The notes under the pieces were generated by a model. The model had not been told where the DNA came from and searched no databases. It was given only the letters and a program-made list of their open reading frames with translations. Shown here piece by piece: positions 13,395 to 21,821 of a stretch of DNA of 64,000 nucleotides (position 1 is its first letter; the number at the start of each line of letters is the position of its first letter). The DNA comes from Paenibacillus tepidiphilus. GTDB lineage: Bacteria; Bacillota; Bacilli; Paenibacillales; Paenibacillaceae. The DNA lies in contig NZ_VWRQ01000001.1 in the NCBI RefSeq assembly GCF_008635795.1, positions 248,001 through 312,000 on the forward strand. The letters are read 5' to 3'. The translations under genes and the position numbers were made by a program.

Positions 13395-14303
13395 ATGACT
13401 GTAAGCCAGCAAGTATTTACGAACGAGGAGGAGAAGCATCCGCGTAAATCCGGCGCTGCCAAGACGATGAAATTGGCCCAGCGGATTGTTATGATGGTGC
13501 TTGGAGCGGCCATGATGTCAGTGGCGCTGGAGATCTTCCTTGTTCCCAATCAGTTGATTGACGGCGGAATTACCGGTATTTCCATTATGTTGTCCCATAT
13601 ATTTGATATTCCCCTCGGTATATTATTGACTCTGCTGAATCTTCCATTCCTGGTTATTGGATATAAGCAAATCGGCAAGACCTTTGCCGTCTCCACCCTG
13701 TTTGCCGTTATTGTCATGTCGATTGGAACGCAGCTGCTGCATCCGGTTAAGCCGATTACTGTGGAGCCGTTGCTGGCGGCGGTATTCGGAGGCGTGATTC
13801 TCGGCGTCGGCGTCGGACTGGTCGTCAGGTACGGCGGATCGCTCGATGGAACAGAAATCGTGGCCATTCTGGTTGCGAAGAAGCTGCCTTTTTCTGTCGG
13901 CGAGGTCGTTATGTTCTTCAACGTGTTTATCCTTTCCACTGCAGGATTTGTCTTCGGCTGGAATAATGCGATGTTCTCATTAATTGCTTATTATATTGCC
14001 TTTAAATTAATTGATATAACGCTGGAAGGTCTGGATCAATCGAAATCGGTGTGGATCATTAGCGATCAATTCCGCGATATCGGTGAAGCGCTGACCGAGC
14101 GTCTCGGACGAGGCGTTACTTACCTTGATGGTGAAGGCGGCTTCTCCGGAGAGAACAAGAAAGTCATCTTTGTCGTCATTACCCGCTTGGAAGAAGCCAA
14201 GCTGAAGTCCATTGTAGAAGATTGGGATGCCGATGCGTTCATTGCCATTGGCAACATCCATGATGTCAAGGGCGGCCGCTTTAAGAAGAAAGCGATCCAT
14301 TAG
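13395..14303 (+). CDS. YitT family membrane protein (DUF161 + DUF2179)
   Basis: 302 residues. Five hydrophobic segments occupy about residues 30-185 (VMMVLGAAMMSVALEIFLV, GILLTLLNLPFLVIGY, a Gly/Val-rich FGGVILGVGVGLVVRYGG, and others). A soluble C-terminal DUF2179 domain contains RGVTYLDGEGGFSGENKKVI. The family is widespread in Bacillota and its transport or regulatory role is unsettled. ATG 13395 has AGGGGGAG four nucleotides upstream and an extended -10 promoter, which supports a single-gene transcription unit. The ATG was preferred over an upstream in-frame TTG at 13371, which has no ribosome site. Confidence 0.88.
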   Translation: MTVSQQVFTNEEEKHPRKSGAAKTMKLAQRIVMMVLGAAMMSVALEIFLVPNQLIDGGITGISIMLSHIFDIPLGILLTLLNLPFLVIGYKQIGKTFAVSTLFAVIVMSIGTQLLHPVKPITVEPLLAAVFGGVILGVGVGLVVRYGGSLDGTEIVAILVAKKLPFSVGEVVMFFNVFILSTAGFVFGWNNAMFSLIAYYIAFKLIDITLEGLDQSKSVWIISDQFRDIGEALTERLGRGVTYLDGEGGFSGENKKVIFVVITRLEEAKLKSIVEDWDADAFIAIGNIHDVKGGRFKKKAIH

Positions 14304-14431
14304 CTCCAGCGGAACCGATGCCCGAATGCCGTTTGAAGGAAGGTATATTTACGAAACTCAGCGTAACCAATCCGGTGCAAAGCGCCGCATTCTTATATAA
14401 CATACCTTCCAAATCCACCTTTGGAACGAGG

Positions 14432-14470
14432 ATAAGCCCGCTGCCTGAACCCAGGCGTTAGCGGGCTTAT
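14432..14470. terminator. Hairpin between convergent YitT-family and ligD-type genes
   Basis: ATAAGCCCGCT pairs with AGCGGGCTTAT, with an inner CCTG/CAGG stem. It lies between convergent genes and can serve both directions, although neither side has a strong T-run. A second inverted repeat (GGAAGGTAT at 14338, ATACCTTCC at 14402) brackets the same gap. Confidence 0.5.
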
Positions 14471-14510
14471 TGCTGTATTTCCAGCCTTTGCGGCGGCAGG
14501 CAGCTTCAGC

Positions 14511-15392
14511 TCACAGCCTGGAAGCAATGGCCTCCACCGGCTGGGGAGGCACCTGGGCAATAAGATCGCCCATGGACTGCAGGCGCTCCACGATGTTGAG
14601 CAGGTGGTAATCCAGCGGAGACACATCGCGCTTGACCTCCTCCCACAGCAGCGGTGTGGAGACTGTTGCCCGCGGCCGGGCCCGGGGGGTATAAGGCGCA
14701 GCCAGTGTCTTGCCGCCGTAATGCTGGAGATAATCAAAGTAGATTTTGTCGCCCCGGTGCTTCTTCAGCCGCTCCAGAGTAAACAGGTCGGGGCGTTTCT
14801 CCGTAACATAGCGGCCTACGAAATGCCCGATCTTGCGCAGCTCATCGAAGGTAATGCCCGGACGGATCGGCACAATAATCTGCACACCGGTCGCTCCCGA
14901 GGTCTTCGGGACGGATGCCAGCCCGAGCGATTGCAGGACATCCCCGACAAAGGCGGCCGCTTCCATAATCCGCGGCTCTATTTCCAGCGACGGATCAAGG
15001 TCGATCATCCATTCACAGGGCAGATCGCTGCCGGCCACATGCAGCGACGGATGGAATTCCAGTGCCGCCAGATTGCCCAGCCAGAGCAGCTCCGGCAGGC
15101 CCTGCAGCACGATGTACTCAATGCTGTCCTGGGTGGCCGTCTGAACATAAGGCGGGAGGGGATGCGGCGCATTCTTCTGATAAAAGGACATGCCGGATAC
15201 ACCGTGCGGATAACGGATGACTGTCAGCAGCCGGTTCCGGCAATACCGCAACAGATAAGGAGATAGTGCAGCAAGCTTCTCCAAATACATGCGCTTGGTG
15301 ACACCGGCTTCCGGCCACAGCGGCTTATCGGGATTCGTGATGATGATCTCCTGACCGTCTACGGTGATGGAGCCTTTGATGGTTGCCGGCAT
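14511..15392 (-). CDS. LigD-type DNA polymerase/primase domain protein (NHEJ)
   Basis: 293 residues matching the LigPol (archaeo-eukaryotic primase-like) domain that is normally fused to a ligase in LigD. The catalytic aspartates are in EWMIDLDPS, the nucleotide-binding stretch is PKTSGATGVQIIVPIRPG, and the third acidic motif region reads KIYFDYLQHYGGKTLAAPYTPR. It should add or fill nucleotides at broken ends during non-homologous end joining. Here it is a free-standing protein, third in a ku-ligase-polymerase operon on the minus strand. ATG 15392 follows a near-perfect GAAGGAGGTAACGAT leader. It is fused to neither a ligase nor a phosphoesterase domain. Confidence 0.92.
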   Translation of the reverse strand: MPATIKGSITVDGQEIIITNPDKPLWPEAGVTKRMYLEKLAALSPYLLRYCRNRLLTVIRYPHGVSGMSFYQKNAPHPLPPYVQTATQDSIEYIVLQGLPELLWLGNLAALEFHPSLHVAGSDLPCEWMIDLDPSLEIEPRIMEAAAFVGDVLQSLGLASVPKTSGATGVQIIVPIRPGITFDELRKIGHFVGRYVTEKRPDLFTLERLKKHRGDKIYFDYLQHYGGKTLAAPYTPRARPRATVSTPLLWEEVKRDVSPLDYHLLNIVERLQSMGDLIAQVPPQPVEAIASRL

Positions 15393-15428
15393 ATCGTTAC
15401 CTCCTTCTCCACAATCGAATGCGTACCA

Positions 15429-16376
15429 TTAACCACGCTGTTCCAGACGGCAGGCTGAGGGCGGAAGCTCCACCTGCGCCTGGATGACAGGCTGTCGGAA
15501 GGTGCCGGAGGGATTCCATTCCAGAAAATGGATCTTGAACACCAGCTCCGGCTTGAGCCACCGCGCACCCTTGCTCCGCTCCGGCAGAGCCTCGAAGGGC
15601 ATGAGCGGTGACGCCAGCGTCTCCGCCAGTTCGGTCAGCCTGCGCCAATCTGCCGCCGTCATCTTGCCGGCGCCTGCATGTCCGATGTAGTGGAGCTTAC
15701 CTTCGTCATCGTATAGCCCGAAAAGCAGCGCGTTGACAATGCCGTCCCGGTAGGTTACCCCGCCGGCAACAGCCGTCACATCGGCAATGATCTTGCGCTT
15801 CTGCCAGCGCGAGTCCTTGCCGCCGGGAGCATAGACGCTGGTGATATCCTTGCAGACAATGCCTTCCAGGCCATTGGTCCGCGCGGCGGTGTACAGCTGT
15901 GCTGAATCGGTATAGCTCGGCACGTTCTGGACATGCGGATGGGGCAGCAGCAGCTCACCCAGAAGCTGCTGACGGCGGGAGAGCGGCTGGTCCAGCAGCC
16001 ATTTGCCGTCACAGTACAGCATGTCAAATACCATGTAGAGCACCGGAACCGCCGGCAGCGCGGCACGGATGGCCGCTTCACTTCTCAGGCTGTCGCGGCG
16101 CATCACCTCATGGAAGGACGGCTTGCCGCCGCTGAGCGCGATCACCTCGCCGTCGAGAATGAAGGAGCCGGCCCGGCAATAGCTCCTTGGTTCTGCCAGC
16201 TCTGGATATTGCAGAGTCCTGCGGTTTCCGCGCCGGTTGATCAGCTCGGTCTCCTCGCCGTCATGATAGCAGAGCATCCGCACGCCGTCCCATTTAATCT
16301 GGGCGATCCACTGGCTGCCGGACGGAAGCGCGGCCGCCAGCACAGGCTCGAACGGAATTATCGGTTTAAGCTTCAT
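15429..16376 (-). CDS. ATP-dependent DNA ligase (LigC/LigD ligase domain)
   Basis: 315 residues. The adenylation domain has motif I KWDGVR with the AMP-accepting lysine, then LINRRGNRRTLQYPE, LDGEVIAL, YMVFDMLYCDGKW and EGIVCKDITS. An OB-fold C-terminal domain ends the protein. It seals breaks brought together by Ku. The gene lies between ku (55 bp upstream) and the LigD-type polymerase gene (36 bp downstream), so the three proteins likely act together. GGGGAGGTAAGCC precedes the ATG. This is the ligase half of what in B. subtilis is the single protein LigD (YkoU). Confidence 0.92.
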   Translation of the reverse strand: MKLKPIIPFEPVLAAALPSGSQWIAQIKWDGVRMLCYHDGEETELINRRGNRRTLQYPELAEPRSYCRAGSFILDGEVIALSGGKPSFHEVMRRDSLRSEAAIRAALPAVPVLYMVFDMLYCDGKWLLDQPLSRRQQLLGELLLPHPHVQNVPSYTDSAQLYTAARTNGLEGIVCKDITSVYAPGGKDSRWQKRKIIADVTAVAGGVTYRDGIVNALLFGLYDDEGKLHYIGHAGAGKMTAADWRRLTELAETLASPLMPFEALPERSKGARWLKPELVFKIHFLEWNPSGTFRQPVIQAQVELPPSACRLEQRG

Positions 16377-16431
16377 GGCTTACCTCCCCGGGGATTGTCG
16401 GTTTGAAGGCTTTATGCTGTCGGGGCAGGGC

Positions 16432-17394
16432 TCAGGAGACCGTCTCTTTGCTCTTGGCGGTGCGCCGCTTCGGCTTGGGAGCAATGACCGGAATCGGTCC
16501 CGTAGCTTCATCAATGACCGGTGCCGCCGCTGCTGCTTTTGATTTCGCCGTCTTCCGTTTGGGACCGGCTGCCGGCTTGGCTTTAGCCGCAACGGCACCG
16601 GCCGACGTTCCGGGATCGGCCGGAATATGCTGTACGGCCTCGATGCTGGCCTGCAGCGCGGCCATCAGGTCGATAACATTGGCCTCCTGCTTGGCAGGGG
16701 CGATATGGTATTCCTCGCCGGCGACCTTGTGCGAGATCAGATCCAGCATCCGCTGGCGGTAATCGTCGGTGTATTTCTCCGGCTCAAACGGTGTGGACAG
16801 CTGGGAGATCAGCAGCTTGGCCATATCCAGCTCCTTGTCGCTCACCGCACCCGCTTCCGGCAGTCCGGGTACCTGGGAGACCGGCCGTACCTCGTCGGGA
16901 TAAAAAATCGTCTCAATGGCCAGGCAATTCGCCAGCACACGGATGGCCGCCAGACTGCTTTTGGAGCGGATGGAGATTTTGGCGATGCCGATTTTGCCGG
17001 TCTGGCGCATCGCCTCCATTAACAGCCGGTAGGCATTGGTTCCCGCCTGATCGGGCGAGAGATAATAGGTCTTCTGGAAATAGATCGGATCAATTTCCGT
17101 CAAATCCACGAAATCGAGTATCGTGATGTTCTTCGTGCTTTCTTCGGTCAGCTGGTCCAGTTCCTCTTTGTTGAACAGCACGAATTTGCCTTTTTCATAC
17201 TCATAGCCCTTGCCGATCTCCTCCCAGGCTACTTCCTTGTCGCAGACAGGGCACTTGCGCACATAGGACAGCGGACTGCCGCATTCCTTGTGAATGTAGC
17301 GCAGCGAAATATCCTTGTCCTCCGTGGCAGAGAACATCTTGACCGGTACATGGACCAGCCCGAAGCTGATCGCCCCTTTCCAGACGGTATGCAT
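16432..17394 (-). CDS. ku: Ku protein, bacterial NHEJ end-binding factor
   Basis: 320 residues. The Ku core begins MHTVWKGAISFGLVHVPVKM, as in B. subtilis YkoV, and contains a CxxC pair (RKCPVCDKEV) and the beta-barrel region. After about residue 260 there is a low-complexity Ala/Lys/Pro tail (AKPAAGPKRKTAKSKAAAAAP, then PKPKRRTAKSKE), a basic extension that in other Ku proteins contacts DNA. Ku forms a ring on double-strand ends and recruits the ligase and polymerase encoded downstream. AAAGGAGG lies upstream of the ATG. In Bacillus the system repairs breaks in germinating spores, which fits the nearby spore-protein gene. Confidence 0.95.
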   Translation of the reverse strand: MHTVWKGAISFGLVHVPVKMFSATEDKDISLRYIHKECGSPLSYVRKCPVCDKEVAWEEIGKGYEYEKGKFVLFNKEELDQLTEESTKNITILDFVDLTEIDPIYFQKTYYLSPDQAGTNAYRLLMEAMRQTGKIGIAKISIRSKSSLAAIRVLANCLAIETIFYPDEVRPVSQVPGLPEAGAVSDKELDMAKLLISQLSTPFEPEKYTDDYRQRMLDLISHKVAGEEYHIAPAKQEANVIDLMAALQASIEAVQHIPADPGTSAGAVAAKAKPAAGPKRKTAKSKAAAAAPVIDEATGPIPVIAPKPKRRTAKSKETVS

Positions 17395-17577
17395 GAATGA
17401 TCGCCTCCTTTAAAGACGTGAATGTATAGTGTGGTTAGTTTAGTATGGGGCGGCGGGGCTTTTTCTAGCCGGGTGCATTTTTTGTGAAGCTTGGGAAAAA
17501 ATATAGCCGGCAAGATGAGTTGCGGCGCGGCGGTGCAGCTATGATGACCGTCTCTCCCGCCCAGGAAGGGGATTAAC

Positions 17578-17748
17578 GTGGACCGAACCGGAAACGAGTG
17601 GATTGATGCGCTATCAGAGCAGGATATTCCCGCAGACGTGGTCGACTGGGCGAATATTGTCGCTCCTGAGACCGGTGAAGCGTATGGGGAAGCGGAACTG
17701 CTCGATGCCGAGGATACGATTGGTGAGCCTCCGGCTCCCGAAGAATAA
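17578..17748 (+). CDS. Small acidic hypothetical protein, 56 residues
   Basis: GTG at 17578 with AGGAAGGGG six nucleotides upstream; ends at TAA 17746-17748, 24 bp before the sspH start. The product is acidic (DALSEQDIPADVVDWANIV, then EAELLDAEDTIGEPPAPEE) with no membrane segment or known motif. The good ribosome site and tight spacing to sspH argue that it is real and co-transcribed, possibly in the forespore. Function not recognised. Confidence 0.55.
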   Translation: MDRTGNEWIDALSEQDIPADVVDWANIVAPETGEAYGEAELLDAEDTIGEPPAPEE

Positions 17749-17772
17749 ACCTAATTTAGCAGGAGGAAGATC

Positions 17773-17958
17773 ATGGACATTAAACGCGCAAAGGATATTT
17801 ATGCCTCCAAGGAGATGATCGCCGTACATTTGGACGGGGAGCCGGTCTGGATTGAGCATGTGGATGAGGATAACGGTATGGCGACGGTGCAGGTGGGCTC
17901 GCGCCCGACCAACGTGCATACTGTCGGCGTGGACCTTCTCCAAGAGCAGAGAAGCTAA
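17773..17958 (+). CDS. sspH: H-type small acid-soluble spore protein
   Basis: 61 residues with the SspH family pattern: MDIKRAKDIYASKEMIAV, then GEPVWIEHVDEDNGMATV and a C-terminal VGVDLL. SspH is a minor SASP made only in the forespore and packed in the spore core. AGGAGGA lies 6 nt before the ATG. It lies divergent to the ku operon; if that operon is also forespore-expressed the two would share a repair and protection role, but no convincing SigG promoter was found by eye. Confidence 0.88.
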   Translation: MDIKRAKDIYASKEMIAVHLDGEPVWIEHVDEDNGMATVQVGSRPTNVHTVGVDLLQEQRS

Positions 17959-18055
17959 GCTTCGGCCACAAAAGGCACAGTATTCTTAGCCCCGTGGCTG
18001 TTAAGCTATGTTCAAACAGCAGAATACAATGCTGCTTGAACGGGGGGATTCGTGC

Positions 18056-18748
18056 GTGCGGTCAGTCGGTTTTGATCTGGGAGACACCTTGATTTACTAC
18101 GGAGGTGTAACGGGCGGAAGCTTTAAGGAGCATTTCAGAAGTGCACTGGTGCAAATATGCAGCGCGTTAGATATTGCTGCGGAAGCTGAATTTCTGCAAC
18201 AGGGAGAACGGATCTTATCCGGCTACAATACCCGTGAGCATCCGCGGGACCATGAGGTTACGGATACGGCGATTTTTGCCAGCGTGCTGGAAGCCTGGCG
18301 GGTGGATGCGGTGAAGGTGCCGGTAGCGGTAAAAGCATTCTTTACTTATTTTCAGCAGACCTCCCGGGCTTATGCCGACACGGCTGCATCCCTGCGGGCA
18401 CTGAAGCAAAGAGGCTTCAAGGTCGGGATTCTTACGGATGTACCTTACGGGATGAACCGGGAGTTCATAATGCGGGATGTCGCCCCGATACGGGAGTACG
18501 TGGATGTACTGGTTACTTCTGTGGAAGCCGGAGTCCGGAAGCCCCGCCCCGAGGGATACCTCATGCTGGCCGAGAAGCTGCAGTCGGAGCCGCAGCAGAT
18601 GATGTATATTGGCAACGAGGCCAAGGATATTGCCGGAGCCGTGAGGGCAGGCATGACAGCAGTGCTGCTGGACCGTGATTCCGCAAGAGGGGACTGGAAC
18701 CAGCGCTACACGATCTCCAATTTGCTTGAACTTGAAGACTTGCTTTAA
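18056..18748 (+). CDS. HAD-superfamily hydrolase
   Basis: About 230 residues from GTG 18056, chosen because GGGGGG lies 8 nt upstream and the first beta-strand RSVGFDLGDTL begins at once; an in-frame ATG at 18008 would add 16 residues. HAD motifs are motif I FDLGDTL, motif II ILTDVP, motif III Lys in VRKPRPEGY, and motif IV YIGNEAKDIAGA. A helical cap lies between motifs I and II. The Asp two residues after the nucleophile, the usual acid/base of HAD phosphatases, is Gly here, so phosphatase activity is uncertain. The substrate cannot be assigned. A terminator follows, so it is probably a single-gene unit. Confidence 0.8.
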   Translation: MRSVGFDLGDTLIYYGGVTGGSFKEHFRSALVQICSALDIAAEAEFLQQGERILSGYNTREHPRDHEVTDTAIFASVLEAWRVDAVKVPVAVKAFFTYFQQTSRAYADTAASLRALKQRGFKVGILTDVPYGMNREFIMRDVAPIREYVDVLVTSVEAGVRKPRPEGYLMLAEKLQSEPQQMMYIGNEAKDIAGAVRAGMTAVLLDRDSARGDWNQRYTISNLLELEDLL

Positions 18749-18775
18749 ATTGCAGTCTCAGTCTGACTATACCTG

Positions 18776-18806
18776 CCGGCGGAGCTATAGGCTCTGCCGG
18801 TTTTTA
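18776..18806 (+). terminator. Terminator after the HAD gene
   Basis: Stem CCGGCGGAGC with GGCTCTGCCGG (one G-T pair), loop TATA, followed by TTTTT. Confidence 0.85.
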
Positions 18807-18873
18807 TAGCTTACATAGAGGTTGACGCATCTGCCGCAAGGGACCTATATTGGGATGAGATTCGTGGAAAAGG

Positions 18874-19872
18874 ATGATGATTCCAGTGCGTCCCATTATG
18901 CTTGGCGTCGCTTCGGCGCTGTTCTTCGCAATTACGTTTGTGCTCAACCGGCGGATGGAGCTGTCCGGCGGACACTGGGCCTGGAGCGGCTCACTCCGCT
19001 ACCTGTTCACCTTGCCGCTGCTGCTGGCGGTTGTCGGCGTGCGGGGCAAGCTGCGGCCCTTGCTTGCGGCCATGCGGGAGCGGCCGGGCGCCTGGCTGCT
19101 GTGGGGGACGGTCGGCTTCGGCCTGTTCTATGCGCCGCTCTGCTTTGCGGCCGCTTATGCGCCGGGCTGGCTGACCGCCGGTACCTGGCAGATTACGATT
19201 ATTTCCGGCTCGCTGCTGGCCCCGCTCTTCATGGAACGGGTGGACGGACCGTCAGGTCCTGTCTATAGACGGGGGCGAATTCCGCTGCGCGGTCTTGGCC
19301 TTTCCCTGATTATCCTGGCCGGCGTAGCCCTGCTTCAGGCTGAGCATGCGCGGCATATCGCGTTATCCCAGGTGCTGCTGGGCATCGTTCCGGTGCTGGT
19401 TGCATCCTTTGCTTATCCGCTCGGCAACCGCAAGACCATGGAGCTATGCGGAGAACGGCTGGATGTGTTCCAGCGTATTCTGGGAATGACGCTGGCCAGC
19501 CTGCCATTCTGGCTGGTGCTGGCCGTGTACGGGTGGGCCGACGGCGGTCTGCCGTCCGCATCGCAAGCGGGCCAATCCTTAATCGTCGCCCTTTCTTCAG
19601 GTGTGGTGGCTACGGTACTGTTCTTCCGCGCTACCGATATGGTCCGCGGCAGCATGAGCAAGCTGGCGGGAGTGGAGGCTACGCAGTCGCTGGAGGTGCT
19701 CTTTGCGCTGCTCGGCGAAATGCTTATTCTGTCCGCTCCGGCGCCTGCGCCGCTATCCTGGATTGGAATAGCCGTTATTATCGCCGGTATGGTGCTGCAC
19801 AGTCTGTTCTCCGGCCATGCAAGCCGTGAATCCGCCGTGCCCCGCAAGGCCCGTCCGCGGCGTTCCGCTTAA
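18874..19872 (+). CDS. DMT-superfamily multidrug efflux-type transporter
   Basis: 332 residues with about ten hydrophobic helices. It resembles the EmrE-like long form of the drug/metabolite transporter superfamily (MLGVASALFFAITFVLNRRME at the N-terminus, MSKLAGVEATQSLEVLFALLGE before the last helices). It should export a small molecule with proton antiport; no substrate can be named. The start is ambiguous: ATG 18874, ATG 18877 and GTG 18886 share a weak AAAAGG site. The gene is bounded by a terminator upstream and the tsaE promoter downstream, so it is probably monocistronic. Confidence 0.8.
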   Translation: MMIPVRPIMLGVASALFFAITFVLNRRMELSGGHWAWSGSLRYLFTLPLLLAVVGVRGKLRPLLAAMRERPGAWLLWGTVGFGLFYAPLCFAAAYAPGWLTAGTWQITIISGSLLAPLFMERVDGPSGPVYRRGRIPLRGLGLSLIILAGVALLQAEHARHIALSQVLLGIVPVLVASFAYPLGNRKTMELCGERLDVFQRILGMTLASLPFWLVLAVYGWADGGLPSASQAGQSLIVALSSGVVATVLFFRATDMVRGSMSKLAGVEATQSLEVLFALLGEMLILSAPAPAPLSWIGIAVIIAGMVLHSLFSGHASRESAVPRKARPRRSA

Positions 19873-19909
19873 AGTGGCGGTACCCGGCCGGGGGGCCTTA
19901 GCCGGGCTG

Positions 19910-19938
19910 TTGCGGTAAAAGTATCATACCGATATAAT
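19910..19938 (+). promoter_or_regulatory. SigA promoter of the tsaE-tsaB-rimI-tsaD operon
   Basis: TTGCGG (19910-19915), 17 bp, TATAAT (19933-19938), about 55 bp before the tsaE start. Confidence 0.75.
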
Positions 19939-19993
19939 TAAACTTATTGTACCCGGGCAAGGACAGGATTTTCTTTGGAGAGGTGGTTGCAGC

Positions 19994-20485
19994 TTGGACA
20001 ATGATGTAATGGCGGTATTCACCTGCCGTTCTGGCAGCCTGCAGGATACGCAGCTGCTGGCGGCTGAGCTGGCCGCTGCATCCACGGAGGGAATGGTGAT
20101 CGGCCTTAACGGTGATCTCGGAGCGGGGAAGACGGCGTTTTCGCAAGCCTTTGCCCGCCATTTGGGCGTGGAAGGTGTGGTGAACAGCCCTACCTTCACT
20201 ATTATTAAAGAGTATACGGGCCGTCTGCCCCTTTACCATATGGATGTGTACCGGTTGTCGCTGGAGGAAGCGGACGAACTGGGTCTGGATGAATATTTTT
20301 ACGGGCAAGGGGTGTGTCTGGTGGAATGGAGTGTTCTGATCGAAGAGCTGCTGCCGCCGGAGCGCCTGGACATACAGATCGAAACTGCGGGAGTGGACGA
20401 GCGTTTCATTACAGTGACCGGAATCGGTGAGCCGTACGGGGAACTGTGCCGGGCTCTGACGGAGAAGTGGGGTAACTTGAGATGA
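19994..20485 (+). CDS. tsaE: tRNA threonylcarbamoyladenosine biosynthesis ATPase TsaE
   Basis: 163 residues with P-loop GDLGAGKTAFSQAFAR, then SPTFTIIKEY and YHMDVYRL, as in YdiB/TsaE. It hydrolyses ATP to drive turnover of the TsaB-TsaD complex that makes t6A at position 37 of ANN-decoding tRNAs. TTG 19994 is the start because AGGTGG lies 7 nt upstream and there is no better codon. Its stop overlaps the tsaB ATG by 4 bp. It is the first gene of a four-gene operon conserved in Bacillota. Confidence 0.95.
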   Translation: MDNDVMAVFTCRSGSLQDTQLLAAELAAASTEGMVIGLNGDLGAGKTAFSQAFARHLGVEGVVNSPTFTIIKEYTGRLPLYHMDVYRLSLEEADELGLDEYFYGQGVCLVEWSVLIEELLPPERLDIQIETAGVDERFITVTGIGEPYGELCRALTEKWGNLR

Positions 20486-21300
20486 GTATTCAAAATAACG
20501 GGCCGCGCAAGCGGCTTTTGGCGCTGGATACGGCGACGGCTGTGCTTGGTGTGGCAATTACCGAGAATGGACAGCTCTTGCATGAAACCAATGCCACCGG
20601 GGAGCGCAATCATTCGGTGCACCTGCTGCCGATTATTGAGCGGGCACTGGAAGAGAGCGGGACAGCCTCCGGAATGCTTGAGGGTGTGGTGGTCGGTGTC
20701 GGACCGGGTTCCTATACCGGGACGCGCATTGCGGTAACCGCCGCCAAAACCCTGGCCTGGGCCTGGAAGGTGCCGCTGACCGGTGTGTCCAGCCTGCATG
20801 CGCTGGCCTGGGGCGGGCATGAGGCCGGACTGCTGCAAAGGTCCGGCGAAGCGGAGGCGGCCAGCTCCGGCATGGACTGGATTGTGCCGCTGCTGGACGC
20901 GCGGCGTGGACAGGCCTTTACGGCGCTGTTCGCTGCGGACGGGGAGCAGCCGCCGCAGCGGCTTGAGCCGGACGGCATCCGCCTGATGGCCGACTGGGTG
21001 CAGGAGCTGGAGGCGCGCCTTCAGGACGCCGCCGCTGAAGGGACGCAGCCGCGTACCATTTGGTTCATCGGAGAGACGGGGCTGCACGGGAATGCGGCAG
21101 CGCTGGGGCTTTTGCCGGAAAAGGTGCAGGTGCAGGTGGTGCCTTATGAGCTGGAGGGACGATGGGTCGGTTATCTGGGTGAGCATGGGCCCTACAGTGA
21201 AGTGGAGCAGGTTCACGGTTTGATCCCCAATTACACTCAGCTTACGGAGGCGGAGGTCAATCTGCGCCGGGGCAGTGAAGGGAGCCTGAAGAAGCAATGA
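20482..21300 (+). CDS. tsaB: t6A synthesis scaffold protein TsaB
   Basis: 272 residues of the ASKHA fold: LLALDTATAVLGVAI at the N-terminus and GPGSYTGTRIAVTAAKTLAW in the middle. TsaB is a catalytically inactive paralogue of TsaD and forms the dimer that TsaE activates. The start overlaps tsaE by ATGA and the stop overlaps the rimI ATG in the same way. The C-terminal third carries insertions compared with the shorter B. subtilis YdiC. Confidence 0.95.
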   Translation: MSIQNNGPRKRLLALDTATAVLGVAITENGQLLHETNATGERNHSVHLLPIIERALEESGTASGMLEGVVVGVGPGSYTGTRIAVTAAKTLAWAWKVPLTGVSSLHALAWGGHEAGLLQRSGEAEAASSGMDWIVPLLDARRGQAFTALFAADGEQPPQRLEPDGIRLMADWVQELEARLQDAAAEGTQPRTIWFIGETGLHGNAAALGLLPEKVQVQVVPYELEGRWVGYLGEHGPYSEVEQVHGLIPNYTQLTEAEVNLRRGSEGSLKKQ

Positions 21301-21821
21301 CGGATTCGGAACGGACGAAAGATCCGGAAACAGAGCTTATCTTTCGCCTGATGAAGCTGGAGGATATTCCCGAAATTCTCGTGATTGAACGGGAAGCTTT
21401 TACCATGCCTTGGACGGAGGAAGCCTTCCGCAATGAGCTGACCCATAACCATTTCGCCAAATATATGGTGATGGAGCTGGGAGGACAGATTATCGGCTAT
21501 GCCGGGATGTGGGCCATCGTGGACGAAGCCCATGTGACTAATATTGCCCTGCTGGAGAAATACCGGGGGCGTAAATGGGGAGAACGCCTGCTTGACGAGC
21601 TGATGCGGACGGCTGCCTTTCTGGGGATGAAGTCGATTACGCTGGAAGTGCGCGTCTCCAATTCGGTGGCACAGAATTTATATCGTAAAAAAGGGTTCCG
21701 GCCCGCCGGCACCCGCAAGGGCTATTACTCGGACAACCGCGAGGACGCGCTGATTATGTGGGCCGATCTGCCGGAGTACGGGGAAGAGCGCCTGATGGAA
21801 GGAAGAGTGGATTTCAAATGA
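21297..21821 (+). CDS. rimI: Ribosomal protein S18 alanine N-acetyltransferase
   Basis: 174 residues with a GNAT fold: FRLMKLEDIPEILVIEREAF, the acetyl-CoA site in NIALLEKYRGRKWGERLL, and YRKKGFRPAGTRKGYY. RimI acetylates the N-terminal alanine of S18. Genes of this type sit between tsaB and tsaD in most Bacillota. Both ends overlap the neighbouring genes by 4 bp, so it is translated in step with them. Confidence 0.93.
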   Translation: MTDSERTKDPETELIFRLMKLEDIPEILVIEREAFTMPWTEEAFRNELTHNHFAKYMVMELGGQIIGYAGMWAIVDEAHVTNIALLEKYRGRKWGERLLDELMRTAAFLGMKSITLEVRVSNSVAQNLYRKKGFRPAGTRKGYYSDNREDALIMWADLPEYGEERLMEGRVDFK

